A stretch of 64,000 nt of DNA from contig NZ_OY986431.1 of NCBI RefSeq assembly GCF_963920485.1, forward strand, positions 1,736,001 through 1,800,000, written 5' to 3'. The notes beneath the pieces were generated by a model. That model saw nothing but the letters and a program-made list of their open reading frames with translations. It made no database searches and was not told the DNA's origin. Below, piece by piece: positions 17,673 to 25,530 of the stretch. The DNA is from Cyanobium usitatum str. Tous (lineage in GTDB: Bacteria > Cyanobacteriota > Cyanobacteriia > PCC-6307 > Cyanobiaceae). A program made the position numbers and the translations under genes. Position 1 is the stretch's first letter. Each line of letters starts with the position of its first letter.

Positions 17673-18887
17673 ATGGCTGCCTCAGCCGTGATGGACACCT
17701 ACGCCCGCTTCCCGATCAGCCTCACCAGGGGCCGGGGAGTCTGGGTTTGGGATAGCAATGGCAAGCGCTATCTCGACTGCGTAGCCGGCATTGCCGTCTG
17801 CACCCTCGGCCACAGCGACGGGCGGCTGAAGCGGGCCTTAAGCCGCCAGCTGGGCAAGCTGCAGCACGTATCCAATCTGTATCGAATCCCCGAGCAGGAG
17901 GAACTCGCCGCTGCGATCACCGCCAGCAGCTGCCTGGATCGGGTTTTCTTCTGCAACTCCGGCGCTGAGGCCAATGAGGCCGCCATCAAGCTGGCCCGGA
18001 AGCACGGCCACACGGTGAGGGGCATCTCCACTGGCGACGGCAAGGCGCCCCTAATCCTCACCGCCCAGGCCAGCTTCCACGGCCGCACCCTGGCTGCGGT
18101 TACGGCCACGGGCCAGCCCAAGTACCACCAGGGCTTTGAGCCGATGGTGCAGGGCTTCCGCTACTTCCCTTACAACGACACTGCCGCCTTTGAAGCCCTG
18201 CTCGCCACCTGCGAAGTGCAGGGTCCGCGGGTGGCCGCCGTGCTGCTCGAACCAATTCAGGGCGAAGGCGGCGTGCATCCCGGCAACAGGGCCTTTTTTC
18301 AGCGGGTGCGCGAGCTCTGTGACGCCCACCACATCCTGCTGATCTTTGATGAAGTGCAGATCGGCGTTGGCCGTAGCGGCCAGCTCTGGGGCTACGAGCA
18401 GCTGGGTGTCGAGCCCGATGCCATCACCCTGGCCAAGGGCCTCGGCGGCGGCATCCCCATCGGTGCCCTGGCGGTGAAAGCCTCAGTGGATCACTTCCGC
18501 CCCGGCGAACACGCCAGCACCTTCGGCGGCAACCCCTTCGCCTGCCGCGCCGGCCTCACCGTGCTAGCCGAACTGGAGCGGCGCGACCTGGTCAGCCACG
18601 TGCAGCGGATGGGCGGACTGCTGCAGGAGCTGCTGGCCGAGCTAGTGAGCCGCCATCCCACCCTGCTGGAGGGGGTACGGGGCTGGGGGCTGCTGCAAGG
18701 CCTGGTGCTGCGCGAAGAGGCCCCCAGCGCTCCTGACATCGTCAAGGCGGCCATGGAGCAGGGGCTGCTGCTGGTGCCCGCCGGCCCACGGGTGGTGCGC
18801 TTCGTGCCCCCGCTGGTGATCCAGCCCCGCCACCTGCGCCTGGCTGTCGACCGCCTCGAGCGCGCCCTAGTCAGCCTTGGTCGCTAA
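17673..18887 (+). CDS. argD: acetylornithine aminotransferase
   Basis: A 404-residue class III PLP aminotransferase for the fourth step of arginine synthesis. FCNSGAEANEAAIKLARK, LLEPIQGEGG, the PLP-binding aspartate in LLIFDEVQIGVGRSG and the Schiff-base lysine in ITLAKGLGGGIPIGA (near residue 255) are all present. ATG 17673 is the first good start after the tRNA. The frame is open further upstream only because it reads through the tRNA gene. Its end overlaps folC by 11 nt. Confidence 0.95.
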   Translation: MAASAVMDTYARFPISLTRGRGVWVWDSNGKRYLDCVAGIAVCTLGHSDGRLKRALSRQLGKLQHVSNLYRIPEQEELAAAITASSCLDRVFFCNSGAEANEAAIKLARKHGHTVRGISTGDGKAPLILTAQASFHGRTLAAVTATGQPKYHQGFEPMVQGFRYFPYNDTAAFEALLATCEVQGPRVAAVLLEPIQGEGGVHPGNRAFFQRVRELCDAHHILLIFDEVQIGVGRSGQLWGYEQLGVEPDAITLAKGLGGGIPIGALAVKASVDHFRPGEHASTFGGNPFACRAGLTVLAELERRDLVSHVQRMGGLLQELLAELVSRHPTLLEGVRGWGLLQGLVLREEAPSAPDIVKAAMEQGLLLVPAGPRVVRFVPPLVIQPRHLRLAVDRLERALVSLGR

Positions 18888-20133
18888 ACACGACCCCTTC
18901 GCCGACCTGATCGAGCCATTCAGCCGCCGCGGCGTCGACTTGGGCCTCGATCGCCTCCAGGCGGCCCTAGCCGAGCTTGGTAACCCCGAGCGCCGCTTTG
19001 CCGCCGTGCAGGTGGCGGGCACCAACGGCAAGGGCTCGATCTGCACCCTGGTGCACCAGGCCCTGCTGGCCAGCGGCATCCGCGCCGGCCTCTACACCTC
19101 GCCCCACCTGGTGAGCTGGACCGAGCGCATCCGGCTGGGCGACACCCCAATCGCCGCACCAGACCTGCGCCGCCACCTGGAAACCGCCACACCGATCGCC
19201 CAACGCCACCAGCTCACGCCGTTTGAGCTGGTGACCGCCGCGGCCTTCCTGGCCTTCGCGGAGGCGAACTGTGAGCTGGTGGTGCTGGAGGTGGGACTGG
19301 GGGGCCGGCTCGACGCCACCACCTGCCATCCCCACCGGCCCGTGATCGGCTTTGCCTCGGTGGGGCTCGACCACGCCGAGTTCCTCGGGCCAGATCCAGC
19401 CACGATTGCCGCCGAGAAAGCCGGCGTGCTCCAGCCGGGGGCCGTGGCAATTAGCGCTCCCCAGAGCCCGGAGGTGGCGGCGGTGCTGGTGGAGCGGGCT
19501 GCCGCAGTGGGAGCCAAACTGCGCTGGGTGGAGCCGCTGGATCTCAACCAGTGGACCCTGGGGCTTTCAGGAGCCGTGCAGGCCGCCAATGGCGCCGTCG
19601 CCCTGGGCCTGCTGCAGGCCTTAGGGGCGCGGGGCTGGCCGGTCAACGACCCAGTCATACGCCGCGGTTTCGCAGCAGCCCGCTGGCCAGGCCGCCTGCA
19701 ACAACTGAGTTGGGGCGGCCAGCCCCTGCTGCTCGATGGCGCCCACAACCTGCCGGCCGCCCTCGCCCTGCGCTCTGAGCTCGACGCCCATCCCGAGCGC
19801 CACGGCCTGACCTCCGGCCCGCGCCACTGGCTGCTCGGCATGCTGGCTAATAAGCAGGGGCCGGAGATAGCCGCGGCCCTGCTAGCCCCAGGCGACCGGG
19901 CCTGGATCGTGCCGGTGCCGGGGCACGCCTGCTGGAGCCTTGAGGCCCTTACCGCCGCCTGTCCCAGACTCGCTAGCCAGCTGCACAGCGCTCCCTGCCT
20001 CGAGGCCGGACTGGCCCAAGCGGGAAGTGGCTTGCAGCGCGTGGTAGTTGCTGGCTCTCTCTACCTAATCGGCCAGATAGCCCCATCAGAGCAAGCCCCA
20101 GTTGCAAGCCCAGGGACTTCTGGTTTTGGTTAA
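18877..20133 (+). CDS. folC: folylpolyglutamate synthase / dihydrofolate synthase
   Basis: A 418-residue Mur-ligase-like enzyme that adds glutamate to folates. P-loop VQVAGTNGKGSICTLVHQ near residue 48, TSPHLVSWTERIR, VLEVGLGGRLDATT and the C-terminal LLDGAHNLPAALAL are diagnostic. It begins at TTG 18877 inside the last codons of argD, suggesting coupling, and is followed by a stem-loop with a T run. Confidence 0.93.
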   Translation: MVAKHDPFADLIEPFSRRGVDLGLDRLQAALAELGNPERRFAAVQVAGTNGKGSICTLVHQALLASGIRAGLYTSPHLVSWTERIRLGDTPIAAPDLRRHLETATPIAQRHQLTPFELVTAAAFLAFAEANCELVVLEVGLGGRLDATTCHPHRPVIGFASVGLDHAEFLGPDPATIAAEKAGVLQPGAVAISAPQSPEVAAVLVERAAAVGAKLRWVEPLDLNQWTLGLSGAVQAANGAVALGLLQALGARGWPVNDPVIRRGFAAARWPGRLQQLSWGGQPLLLDGAHNLPAALALRSELDAHPERHGLTSGPRHWLLGMLANKQGPEIAAALLAPGDRAWIVPVPGHACWSLEALTAACPRLASQLHSAPCLEAGLAQAGSGLQRVVVAGSLYLIGQIAPSEQAPVASPGTSGFG

Positions 20134-20198
20134 TTCGCCGGTTAATTCGCCTGCTGCTCATCGCCACCAACCCACCAACCCACTAGCCCATCAACCAA

Positions 20199-20225
20199 GC
20201 TCAAGCCCCCCTTGAGCATGTTTTT
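20199..20225 (+). terminator. folC intrinsic terminator
   Basis: GCTCAAG (20199-20205), a CCCCC loop and CTTGAGC (20211-20217) form a perfect 7-bp stem, followed by ATG and five T at 20221-20225. It lies 66 bp after the folC stop. Confidence 0.65.
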
Positions 20226-20334
20226 GCTGATTAGCTTAGCTAAGGCTAAGTCAAGTCGTAAAACACCCATCTACTCCTCCCCTTCTGCCACCGCACACCA
20301 TCCAGGCCAGAGTGAGGTCCCGCGGCCGATCCCC

Positions 20335-20889
20335 ATGGCTCCCCTCTTCGAGCTCCTATCAGCGGCCCAGTCAGGAGCTAATTCAGTGGCGAAATCAATA
20401 GCGCAATCATTAGCCCTTTCCCTAGTCCTAGGGCTGCTGCTGCTTTCTCCACTGTTTTCCCCATTGCCGGCGGCGGCCGACTTCTCCGGCGTGGACTACA
20501 CGCTCACCAACCAGAACGAGCAGGATTTCAGCGGCCAGGATCTAGCCAATACCTCCTTCGCTGGAGCCACGGGACGACACGCCAACTTCAGCGGCGCAGA
20601 TCTGCACGGGGCGATTCTCACCCAGGCGGCCTTCCCCTATGCCAATTTCGCCGGCGCCGATCTCAGCGGCACCCTGATGGACAAGGTGGACCTCTCCGGC
20701 GCCGATCTCAGCGGGGCAATCCTCGCCGGGGCAATCGCCTCGGGCAGCAGCTTTCGCGGCGCCAACGTCACCGATGCCGACTTCAGCGACGCCCTGATCG
20801 ACCGGGTAGACCAGCGCTCCCTCTGCCGCGATGCCGAAGGCACCAACCCGATCACCGGCGCCGATACCCGCCTCAGCCTGGGCTGTTAA
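20335..20889 (+). CDS. pentapeptide-repeat protein, exported (lumen type)
   Basis: A 184-residue protein with a hydrophobic N-terminal segment (LALSLVLGLLLLSPLF) ending in AAADF, a probable Sec signal. It then has about 18-20 pentapeptide repeats of the A(D/N)xxx type (ANFSGADLHGAILTQAAF) that should fold into a right-handed beta helix. Its C-terminus has a Cys pair (SLCRDAEG and the final LGC). Similar thylakoid-lumen pentapeptide proteins occur in cyanobacteria and plants; function is unknown. Start ATG 20335 chosen to place the signal peptide. The 3' end overlaps the opposing gene by 17 nt. Confidence 0.82.
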   Translation: MAPLFELLSAAQSGANSVAKSIAQSLALSLVLGLLLLSPLFSPLPAAADFSGVDYTLTNQNEQDFSGQDLANTSFAGATGRHANFSGADLHGAILTQAAFPYANFAGADLSGTLMDKVDLSGADLSGAILAGAIASGSSFRGANVTDADFSDALIDRVDQRSLCRDAEGTNPITGADTRLSLGC

Positions 20890-22252
20890 CCCAGCCGCGC
20901 AATTTGCCGGGGTTGAGCAGGCCGGCCGGGTCGTAGGCGGCCTTTGCTGCCACCTGGTCGGCATCGATCACACCCAAGCCGCCATCTTCGACGCTGATCA
21001 CGTGGGGGTTGAACAGCACGGCACCGCAGCGGCGGCAATCGTCTAGTAGCCGCTGCAGGGCCGCCTCGCCGCGCCAGCGCAGCAGTGGCAGGGCCGCCAG
21101 CCGGGCCGCACCCTGCTGCCTCACGGCCTCCAGGTGCCAAAGCAGGTCGTCGCCCCACTGCTCCCTCAATCGCTCCAGGCAGGGGGCCTCCGGCTGGGGC
21201 AGCAGCATCTGCAGGTAGGTCCAATCCGGATGCTGGGCGCGCCAATGCAGGGTGGTGTGGTTCCAGCTGAGCTCCCGCAGCGGCAGCCCCCGGCTCTGGC
21301 CCTGGGGGGCCTGCCAGCGCAGCGCTCCGCCCCGGGCCGCCAGCCAGCTCGGCAACCCCTCCAGGGCAGCGGGGGCGGCCAGCAACAACAGGCGCTGCTC
21401 ACCAGGCTCGGGCGCCGGACAGCCCGCCGGCCAGGGGAGCTGGCTAGCCAGCGGCCCCTCCAGCACGGTGATTGCATTGAGCTCAAAGGCCGTGCTGGCA
21501 AGGGCCTGAGCCGCCGCCAGGGCCTGCCCCCACTGTTCGAAACCCACCACCAGCTGCTGCCAAACCACTGCCTCGCTGGTGGGCAGCCGCAGGGCCGTGA
21601 TGATGCCATTGGTGCCGTAGGCGTGGTTGAGCGGGGCGCTGGCGGCGGCATCGAGCTGCAGCAGCCGCGGCTCGGGCTCGAGGGTTACCACCTCCAGGCC
21701 CAGCAAGTTGCCGGGATCGCGCAGAAAACCCCAGCGCAGGGAGCCGATGCCGCCGGAGCCACCGGCGATAAAGCCACCGATGCTGGCGCTGCGCACCGTG
21801 CTGGGCACCAGCCGCAGGGCCCGGCCCCGGGGGGCCAACTGCTGCTCGATCGCCCCCATCAAGGCGCCTGCCTCCACCTCGAGCACGCCGGTGGCTTCAT
21901 CCAACTGGCGTAGCTGATTGAGGCCGCTGAGATCCAGCACCAAGCCGCCTTGCAGCGGCACGCACTGGCCGTAGTTGCCCGTGCCGGCACCCCGCACCGT
22001 CAAGGGCACGCCGTGGCGAGCACAGGCTCCTGCCACCAGCAGCACCTGCTCCACCGTGGTGGCTCTAGCCACCAGCTGGGCGCGGCAGCCTTGCAGCAAG
22101 GGCACCAGCACTGGCGAGTAGTCGTAGTAGTCGCGGGAGAGCCGCTCGAGCTCCATAGGCGACTCGGCCCCCAGCAGCAGCAGGGCCGAATCCAACCGGC
22201 CCAGCTCAGCTGCCAGGGCAGTGATCTGGGCCTCAGGGCAACGCTCAGCCAT
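20873..22252 (-). CDS. FAD-binding oxidoreductase (GlcD/VAO-PCMH family)
   Basis: A 459-residue flavoprotein. The PCMH FAD domain is visible in VPLTVRGAGTGNYGQCVP and LDLSGLNQLRQLDEATGVLEVEAG, followed by GGFIAGGSGGIGSLRWG, which is typical of the D-lactate/glycolate oxidase subunit group. The C-terminal end (CGAVLFNPHVISVEDG) belongs to the substrate domain. The actual substrate cannot be assigned. ATG 22252 overlaps the upstream amidohydrolase stop by 8 nt, so it is the last gene of a three-gene overlapping unit. Confidence 0.82.
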   Translation of the reverse strand: MAERCPEAQITALAAELGRLDSALLLLGAESPMELERLSRDYYDYSPVLVPLLQGCRAQLVARATTVEQVLLVAGACARHGVPLTVRGAGTGNYGQCVPLQGGLVLDLSGLNQLRQLDEATGVLEVEAGALMGAIEQQLAPRGRALRLVPSTVRSASIGGFIAGGSGGIGSLRWGFLRDPGNLLGLEVVTLEPEPRLLQLDAAASAPLNHAYGTNGIITALRLPTSEAVVWQQLVVGFEQWGQALAAAQALASTAFELNAITVLEGPLASQLPWPAGCPAPEPGEQRLLLLAAPAALEGLPSWLAARGGALRWQAPQGQSRGLPLRELSWNHTTLHWRAQHPDWTYLQMLLPQPEAPCLERLREQWGDDLLWHLEAVRQQGAARLAALPLLRWRGEAALQRLLDDCRRCGAVLFNPHVISVEDGGLGVIDADQVAAKAAYDPAGLLNPGKLRGWVNSPG

Positions 22253-23528
22253 GGGGTGGCAAAAGGGGTGAAGGCAGCTCAGCTTCGGGCGGCGGCAGCC
22301 AGACGCCTTGACGCAACACCCGCCGCTGGGGCGGCCGGGCCAGCAGCTCCCCCCAGCTACCAGCCCCAAGCAGCACTAAATCGGCGGGTGCCCCAAGCCG
22401 CACCACCCCATCCCAGGCCAGCTCCAGCACGGCTGCGGCGGCGGTGCTGAAGGGGGCCAGGCCCAGCCGCTGCCAGGGCATCAATTGGCAGAGCGGCGCC
22501 GACCAGCGCAGCAGCTCAATGGGATCGAAATCACCACCTGGATACCAGGGGTCTTGCACGTTGTCGCCGCCAATGGCCAGCCGCACGCCCGCCTGCTGCA
22601 GGCTGCGGATCGGCGCCAGGGGCCGCCGCCAGGGGGTGCGCCCGGGCCGGCGCCCCAGCAGCCAGAAATTGGTGGTGGGCAGAGCTACCACGGCGATGTT
22701 GGCGGCGGCCAGCCAATCGGCCAGCCGGTCGCAGTTGCGTTGCGGCAACAGGGCCATGCTGCTGGCGTGGCTGCAGGTGATCGCCACGGCGCGGCGCTGC
22801 TCCAACACCAACTGGGCCACCATCGCCACCCCCTCGCCAGGGCAGGAATCGGCCTCATCAACGTGCAGATCCACCCCGCAACCATGGCGCTCGGCCAGGT
22901 CAAGCAGGGCCAGCAGGGCCTCGCGGTCGGCGCTGCGGCGAGCGGCACCCTGGCCATAGGGCGGCCCGATCACCCCACCCAGCAGTCCCTGGCCAGCGGC
23001 CACCCGCCGGGCCAGGGACTGCCCCTCCGCCGTGAGCCAATGGGCCATCGGTGCCAGGGCCACCAGCTGCAGCTCCAGCCGCTCGCGCCAGCGCTCACGG
23101 GCCGCCAGCAGGGCTTCCCAGCTGGGCTCGGCCCCAACCCCCACGCTATCGATGTGGCTGCGGATCGCCCGCACGCCATTGCGCCAGGCCCGCTCTAGGG
23201 CCCGCTCAGCCCGCTCAGCCACCTGCTCAACGCTGCGCTGAACGTATTCGCGTTGGTTGGCAGCTAAGGCCGCCGCCATCGTGCCGGCCCGGTTGGGAAA
23301 GGCGGCGGCGCTGAAAGCCTTATCCAGGTGGGCGTGGGGCTCAACCAGGGGGGTTAGGGCCAGGGGCAAGTTGGCCGCAGTAGCAGTCTGGGCGGGCAGG
23401 GGCGAAATGGCCGTGATCCGTCCCGCCTCGAAAGCGATGCGCAGGGACACCAAGCCATCCGCATCGGCGCGAAACCCGGCTCCGCCCAGGCGCGGATCCA
23501 GCAGCCCCCGGGGCAGACGCAGCTCCAC
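22245..23528 (-). CDS. amidohydrolase, cytosine-deaminase-like
   Basis: A 427-residue metal-dependent hydrolase. Visible metal ligands and motifs: LVEPHAHLDKAF, IRSHIDSVG, VDLHVDEADSCPG, ITCSHASSM and IGGDNVQDPWYPGGDFDP, which matches the CodA/AtzC-like branch of the amidohydrolase superfamily. It should deaminate or hydrolyse a nitrogen heterocycle, but the substrate is unknown. GTG 23528 shares its G with the upstream TAG, and its stop overlaps the next ATG, so the operon is tightly coupled. Confidence 0.82.
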   Translation of the reverse strand: MELRLPRGLLDPRLGGAGFRADADGLVSLRIAFEAGRITAISPLPAQTATAANLPLALTPLVEPHAHLDKAFSAAAFPNRAGTMAAALAANQREYVQRSVEQVAERAERALERAWRNGVRAIRSHIDSVGVGAEPSWEALLAARERWRERLELQLVALAPMAHWLTAEGQSLARRVAAGQGLLGGVIGPPYGQGAARRSADREALLALLDLAERHGCGVDLHVDEADSCPGEGVAMVAQLVLEQRRAVAITCSHASSMALLPQRNCDRLADWLAAANIAVVALPTTNFWLLGRRPGRTPWRRPLAPIRSLQQAGVRLAIGGDNVQDPWYPGGDFDPIELLRWSAPLCQLMPWQRLGLAPFSTAAAAVLELAWDGVVRLGAPADLVLLGAGSWGELLARPPQRRVLRQGVWLPPPEAELPSPLLPPHG

Positions 23529-24001
23529 TAGGGGCTCTCGGAACCGTCGGTGGCAGCGCTGATCAAGACAAATTGACCGGCTACTCCCACCACGGTGGAG
23601 CGAAAGCGCGGCACCTGCCAGCGCAGCAGCGATTGGCCGCCCAGCTCAGTTTCGAAAACACTCACCACCCCGTAGTTGCGGCGGCGGGTGTGGCTGAGCA
23701 CCACGGCCGCCAAGGCCTCTCGCTGGGCCTCAACAAGTCCCACACAGTTGTTGATCGCCATCCGCAACAGAACCGGCACGCCGCCATCGGCGCAGAGCTC
23801 CTTGCTGATCTCTTCCACTAGGCGATCACTGGCGTAGGAGCGAAAGTCGGCAGGGGCTGGATTGGTGAGGGCAAGCCCGCCGCCAGCTAGGGCGAGCACG
23901 AGCAAGCCAGGCGCCCAGGCAAAGCGGGCCGGGGTGTCCGAACGGCAAACCAAACGGTGCAAAGTTGCAGGCAAGCAAGGTTGGCACCCTTTGCTCGCCA
24001 C
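23528..24001 (-). CDS. DUF4359 protein, membrane-anchored or exported
   Basis: A 157-residue protein with one hydrophobic segment (WAPGLLVLALAGGGLALTNPAP, about 29-50) followed by DFRSYASDRLVEEI. This matches the cyanobacterial DUF4359 pattern of a single helix, TNP and then a short extracytoplasmic domain with two Cys. Function is unknown. It is the first gene of the unit with the amidohydrolase and FAD oxidoreductase. GTG start at 24001; the exact start is uncertain. Confidence 0.7.
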   Translation of the reverse strand: MASKGCQPCLPATLHRLVCRSDTPARFAWAPGLLVLALAGGGLALTNPAPADFRSYASDRLVEEISKELCADGGVPVLLRMAINNCVGLVEAQREALAAVVLSHTRRRNYGVVSVFETELGGQSLLRWQVPRFRSTVVGVAGQFVLISAATDGSESP

Positions 24002-24060
24002 CGCAGGCGCCTTGCCCCAAGCCTCAACGTCCTGTCTAATGCGAGCTCAGGGGCAAGGGC

Positions 24061-24273
24061 ATGGACCAGAAGCTCATTGGTACGGCCTTTCTGGCTGCCC
24101 TGGCAGCAGCCCTGCTCGACGCCGACTCAGCAGCATTTCTGCGCGACCTAGTCGGGCCCTGGCTGCGCTCACCGCTGCTGGTGCCCCTGGCCGGCGCGCT
24201 GCCCCAACTGCAAACAGGCGCGGGGATTCTCTGCCTGGTGGCAATTCCAATCATGTGGCTGAGGCCGCGGTAG
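24061..24273 (+). CDS. 70-residue hypothetical membrane protein
   Basis: ATG 24061 opens MDQKLIGTAFLAALAAALLD, then a second hydrophobic run LPQLQTGAGILCLVAIPIMW and a short basic end LRPR, which predicts two membrane helices. It is divergent from the DUF4359 gene and upstream of tRNA-His. No family is recognised; the predicted protein character is the only support. Confidence 0.45.
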   Translation: MDQKLIGTAFLAALAAALLDADSAAFLRDLVGPWLRSPLLVPLAGALPQLQTGAGILCLVAIPIMWLRPR

Positions 24274-24345
24274 CTGGGCTGAAGCAGGTCGCCGCAACGG
24301 GTGAGAAGCCTTGACAGGCCACGACTTGCTACATTCAAACGGCGC

Positions 24346-24419
24346 GGCGGGCGTCGCCAAGCGGTTAAGGCAGCGGCTTGTGGTGCCGCCATCCGGGGGT
24401 TCGAATCCCCTCGCTCGCC
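24346..24419 (+). tRNA. tRNA-His (anticodon GTG)
   Basis: The extra 5' G (24346) opposite C73 (24419) is the tRNA-His hallmark. Acceptor GCGGGCG pairs with CGCTCGC, anticodon stem GCGGC/GCCGC around TTGTGGT gives GTG, and T-arm GGGGGTTCGAATCCCCT follows. CCA is not encoded. A rho-independent terminator follows. Confidence 0.95.
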
Positions 24420-24430
24420 CTTGATTCCCT

Positions 24431-24463
24431 AGCCGTCCCCACCACTTTTGGGGCGGCTTTTTT
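24431..24463 (+). terminator. intrinsic terminator after tRNA-His
   Basis: AGCCG-T-CCCC (24431-24440, one bulged T) pairs with GGGGCGGCT (24450-24458) and is followed by five further T. It ends the tRNA-His transcript just before the convergent minus-strand gene ending at 24469. Confidence 0.75.
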
Positions 24464-24468
24464 GTGGC

Positions 24469-25530
24469 TTACTGCAGCGCCTGCAGCAAAACTTCAGCCC
24501 CATCACGCACCGGATCGGCGCAGGGCAAGCCGAGCTCAGCCGCGGTGGCGTCAACAGCAAGCTGGGCTGCGGCGGCGTCCAATTGGGCGGTGTTGAGCGC
24601 CACCGCCCGCACCCGCGGCCGCAGGCCATCGGGCCGCCCCAAGGCCGCCAGGGCCTCCAGCGCCGCGATCAACTCGCTCAGGGGCGCGATCGCCACCGGC
24701 ACCTCCCCTGGTCGGGTGCGCACGTGGCTCTGGCCAGCGCGGTGCACCAGCAGCAGCTCGGTGGGCTGGCTGCCACGCAGCAGGGGCAAGGTGGCGCTGG
24801 AGCCCGGATGGCAAAGGGACCCCTGGCCCTCCACCAGCAGCAACGCCTCCGGCCCGGCCCCAGCGGCGGCGGCCAGCACGGCCGTCTCCACGGCACCGGC
24901 GGCGTAATCAATCCGCACGGCATCGAGGGCCACGCCCTGGCCGCTGATCAAGATTCCCGCCTGCCCCGTGCCCACAAAGCGAGCATCGAGGCCGCGGCGC
25001 CTGGCCTCAGCCTGCAACTCCAAGCAGGCGCTCATCTTGCCCACGGCCATATCCGAACCAACTGCCAGCACCCGGCGGCAGGGCAGGGCAGCGGCTCGCG
25101 CTGCGGCCACCTCCAAGCCAGCCGGCTCCTGGCGCAGGTCCCAGATCCACTGGCCGGCTCGGCTGCAGGCAGCAGCCAGCTCGGGATCATCGCCAAGGCG
25201 GCTGTGCAGGCCACTGGCCAGGTTCAGCCCCGCCTGCAGCGCCACCAGCAGATCGGCCCGCATCGCTTGTGGCAGGCGGCCACCGGAGGGGGCCAGCCCC
25301 ACCACCGCCACCTCGGGCCCGTAGGCCAGGGCCGCCGCCATGTCAGCCACCACCGGCACAGCCCGCTCAATGCCGCTCACCTGCTGCAGGTCGGAGCCAG
25401 CGAAAGCCGGATCGATCACCGCCACGATCGGCCCACTGCGATAGCGCAACATCGCCAAACCGGTCTTGCCGCTGAGGTCGTTGAGGCCGCCGTGCTGCAG
25501 CAGCACGACCGGAGCGCTTGGGCTCAACAT
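24469..25530 (-). CDS. DUF1611 protein, DgcN-like
   Basis: A 353-residue protein. The N-terminal half carries a Rossmann-like region (GPIVAVIDPAFAGSD) and the C-terminal half a P-loop-like VGSDMAVGKMSACLEL motif near residue 175, plus EGQGSLCHPGSS, the DUF1611 signature. DgcN proteins of this family are described as acting with a DgcA racemase in D-glutamate metabolism by N-acetylation. Here that role is inferred from family and neighbour. It overlaps the epimerase gene by 7 nt. Confidence 0.82.
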   Translation of the reverse strand: MLSPSAPVVLLQHGGLNDLSGKTGLAMLRYRSGPIVAVIDPAFAGSDLQQVSGIERAVPVVADMAAALAYGPEVAVVGLAPSGGRLPQAMRADLLVALQAGLNLASGLHSRLGDDPELAAACSRAGQWIWDLRQEPAGLEVAAARAAALPCRRVLAVGSDMAVGKMSACLELQAEARRRGLDARFVGTGQAGILISGQGVALDAVRIDYAAGAVETAVLAAAAGAGPEALLLVEGQGSLCHPGSSATLPLLRGSQPTELLLVHRAGQSHVRTRPGEVPVAIAPLSELIAALEALAALGRPDGLRPRVRAVALNTAQLDAAAAQLAVDATAAELGLPCADPVRDGAEVLLQALQ

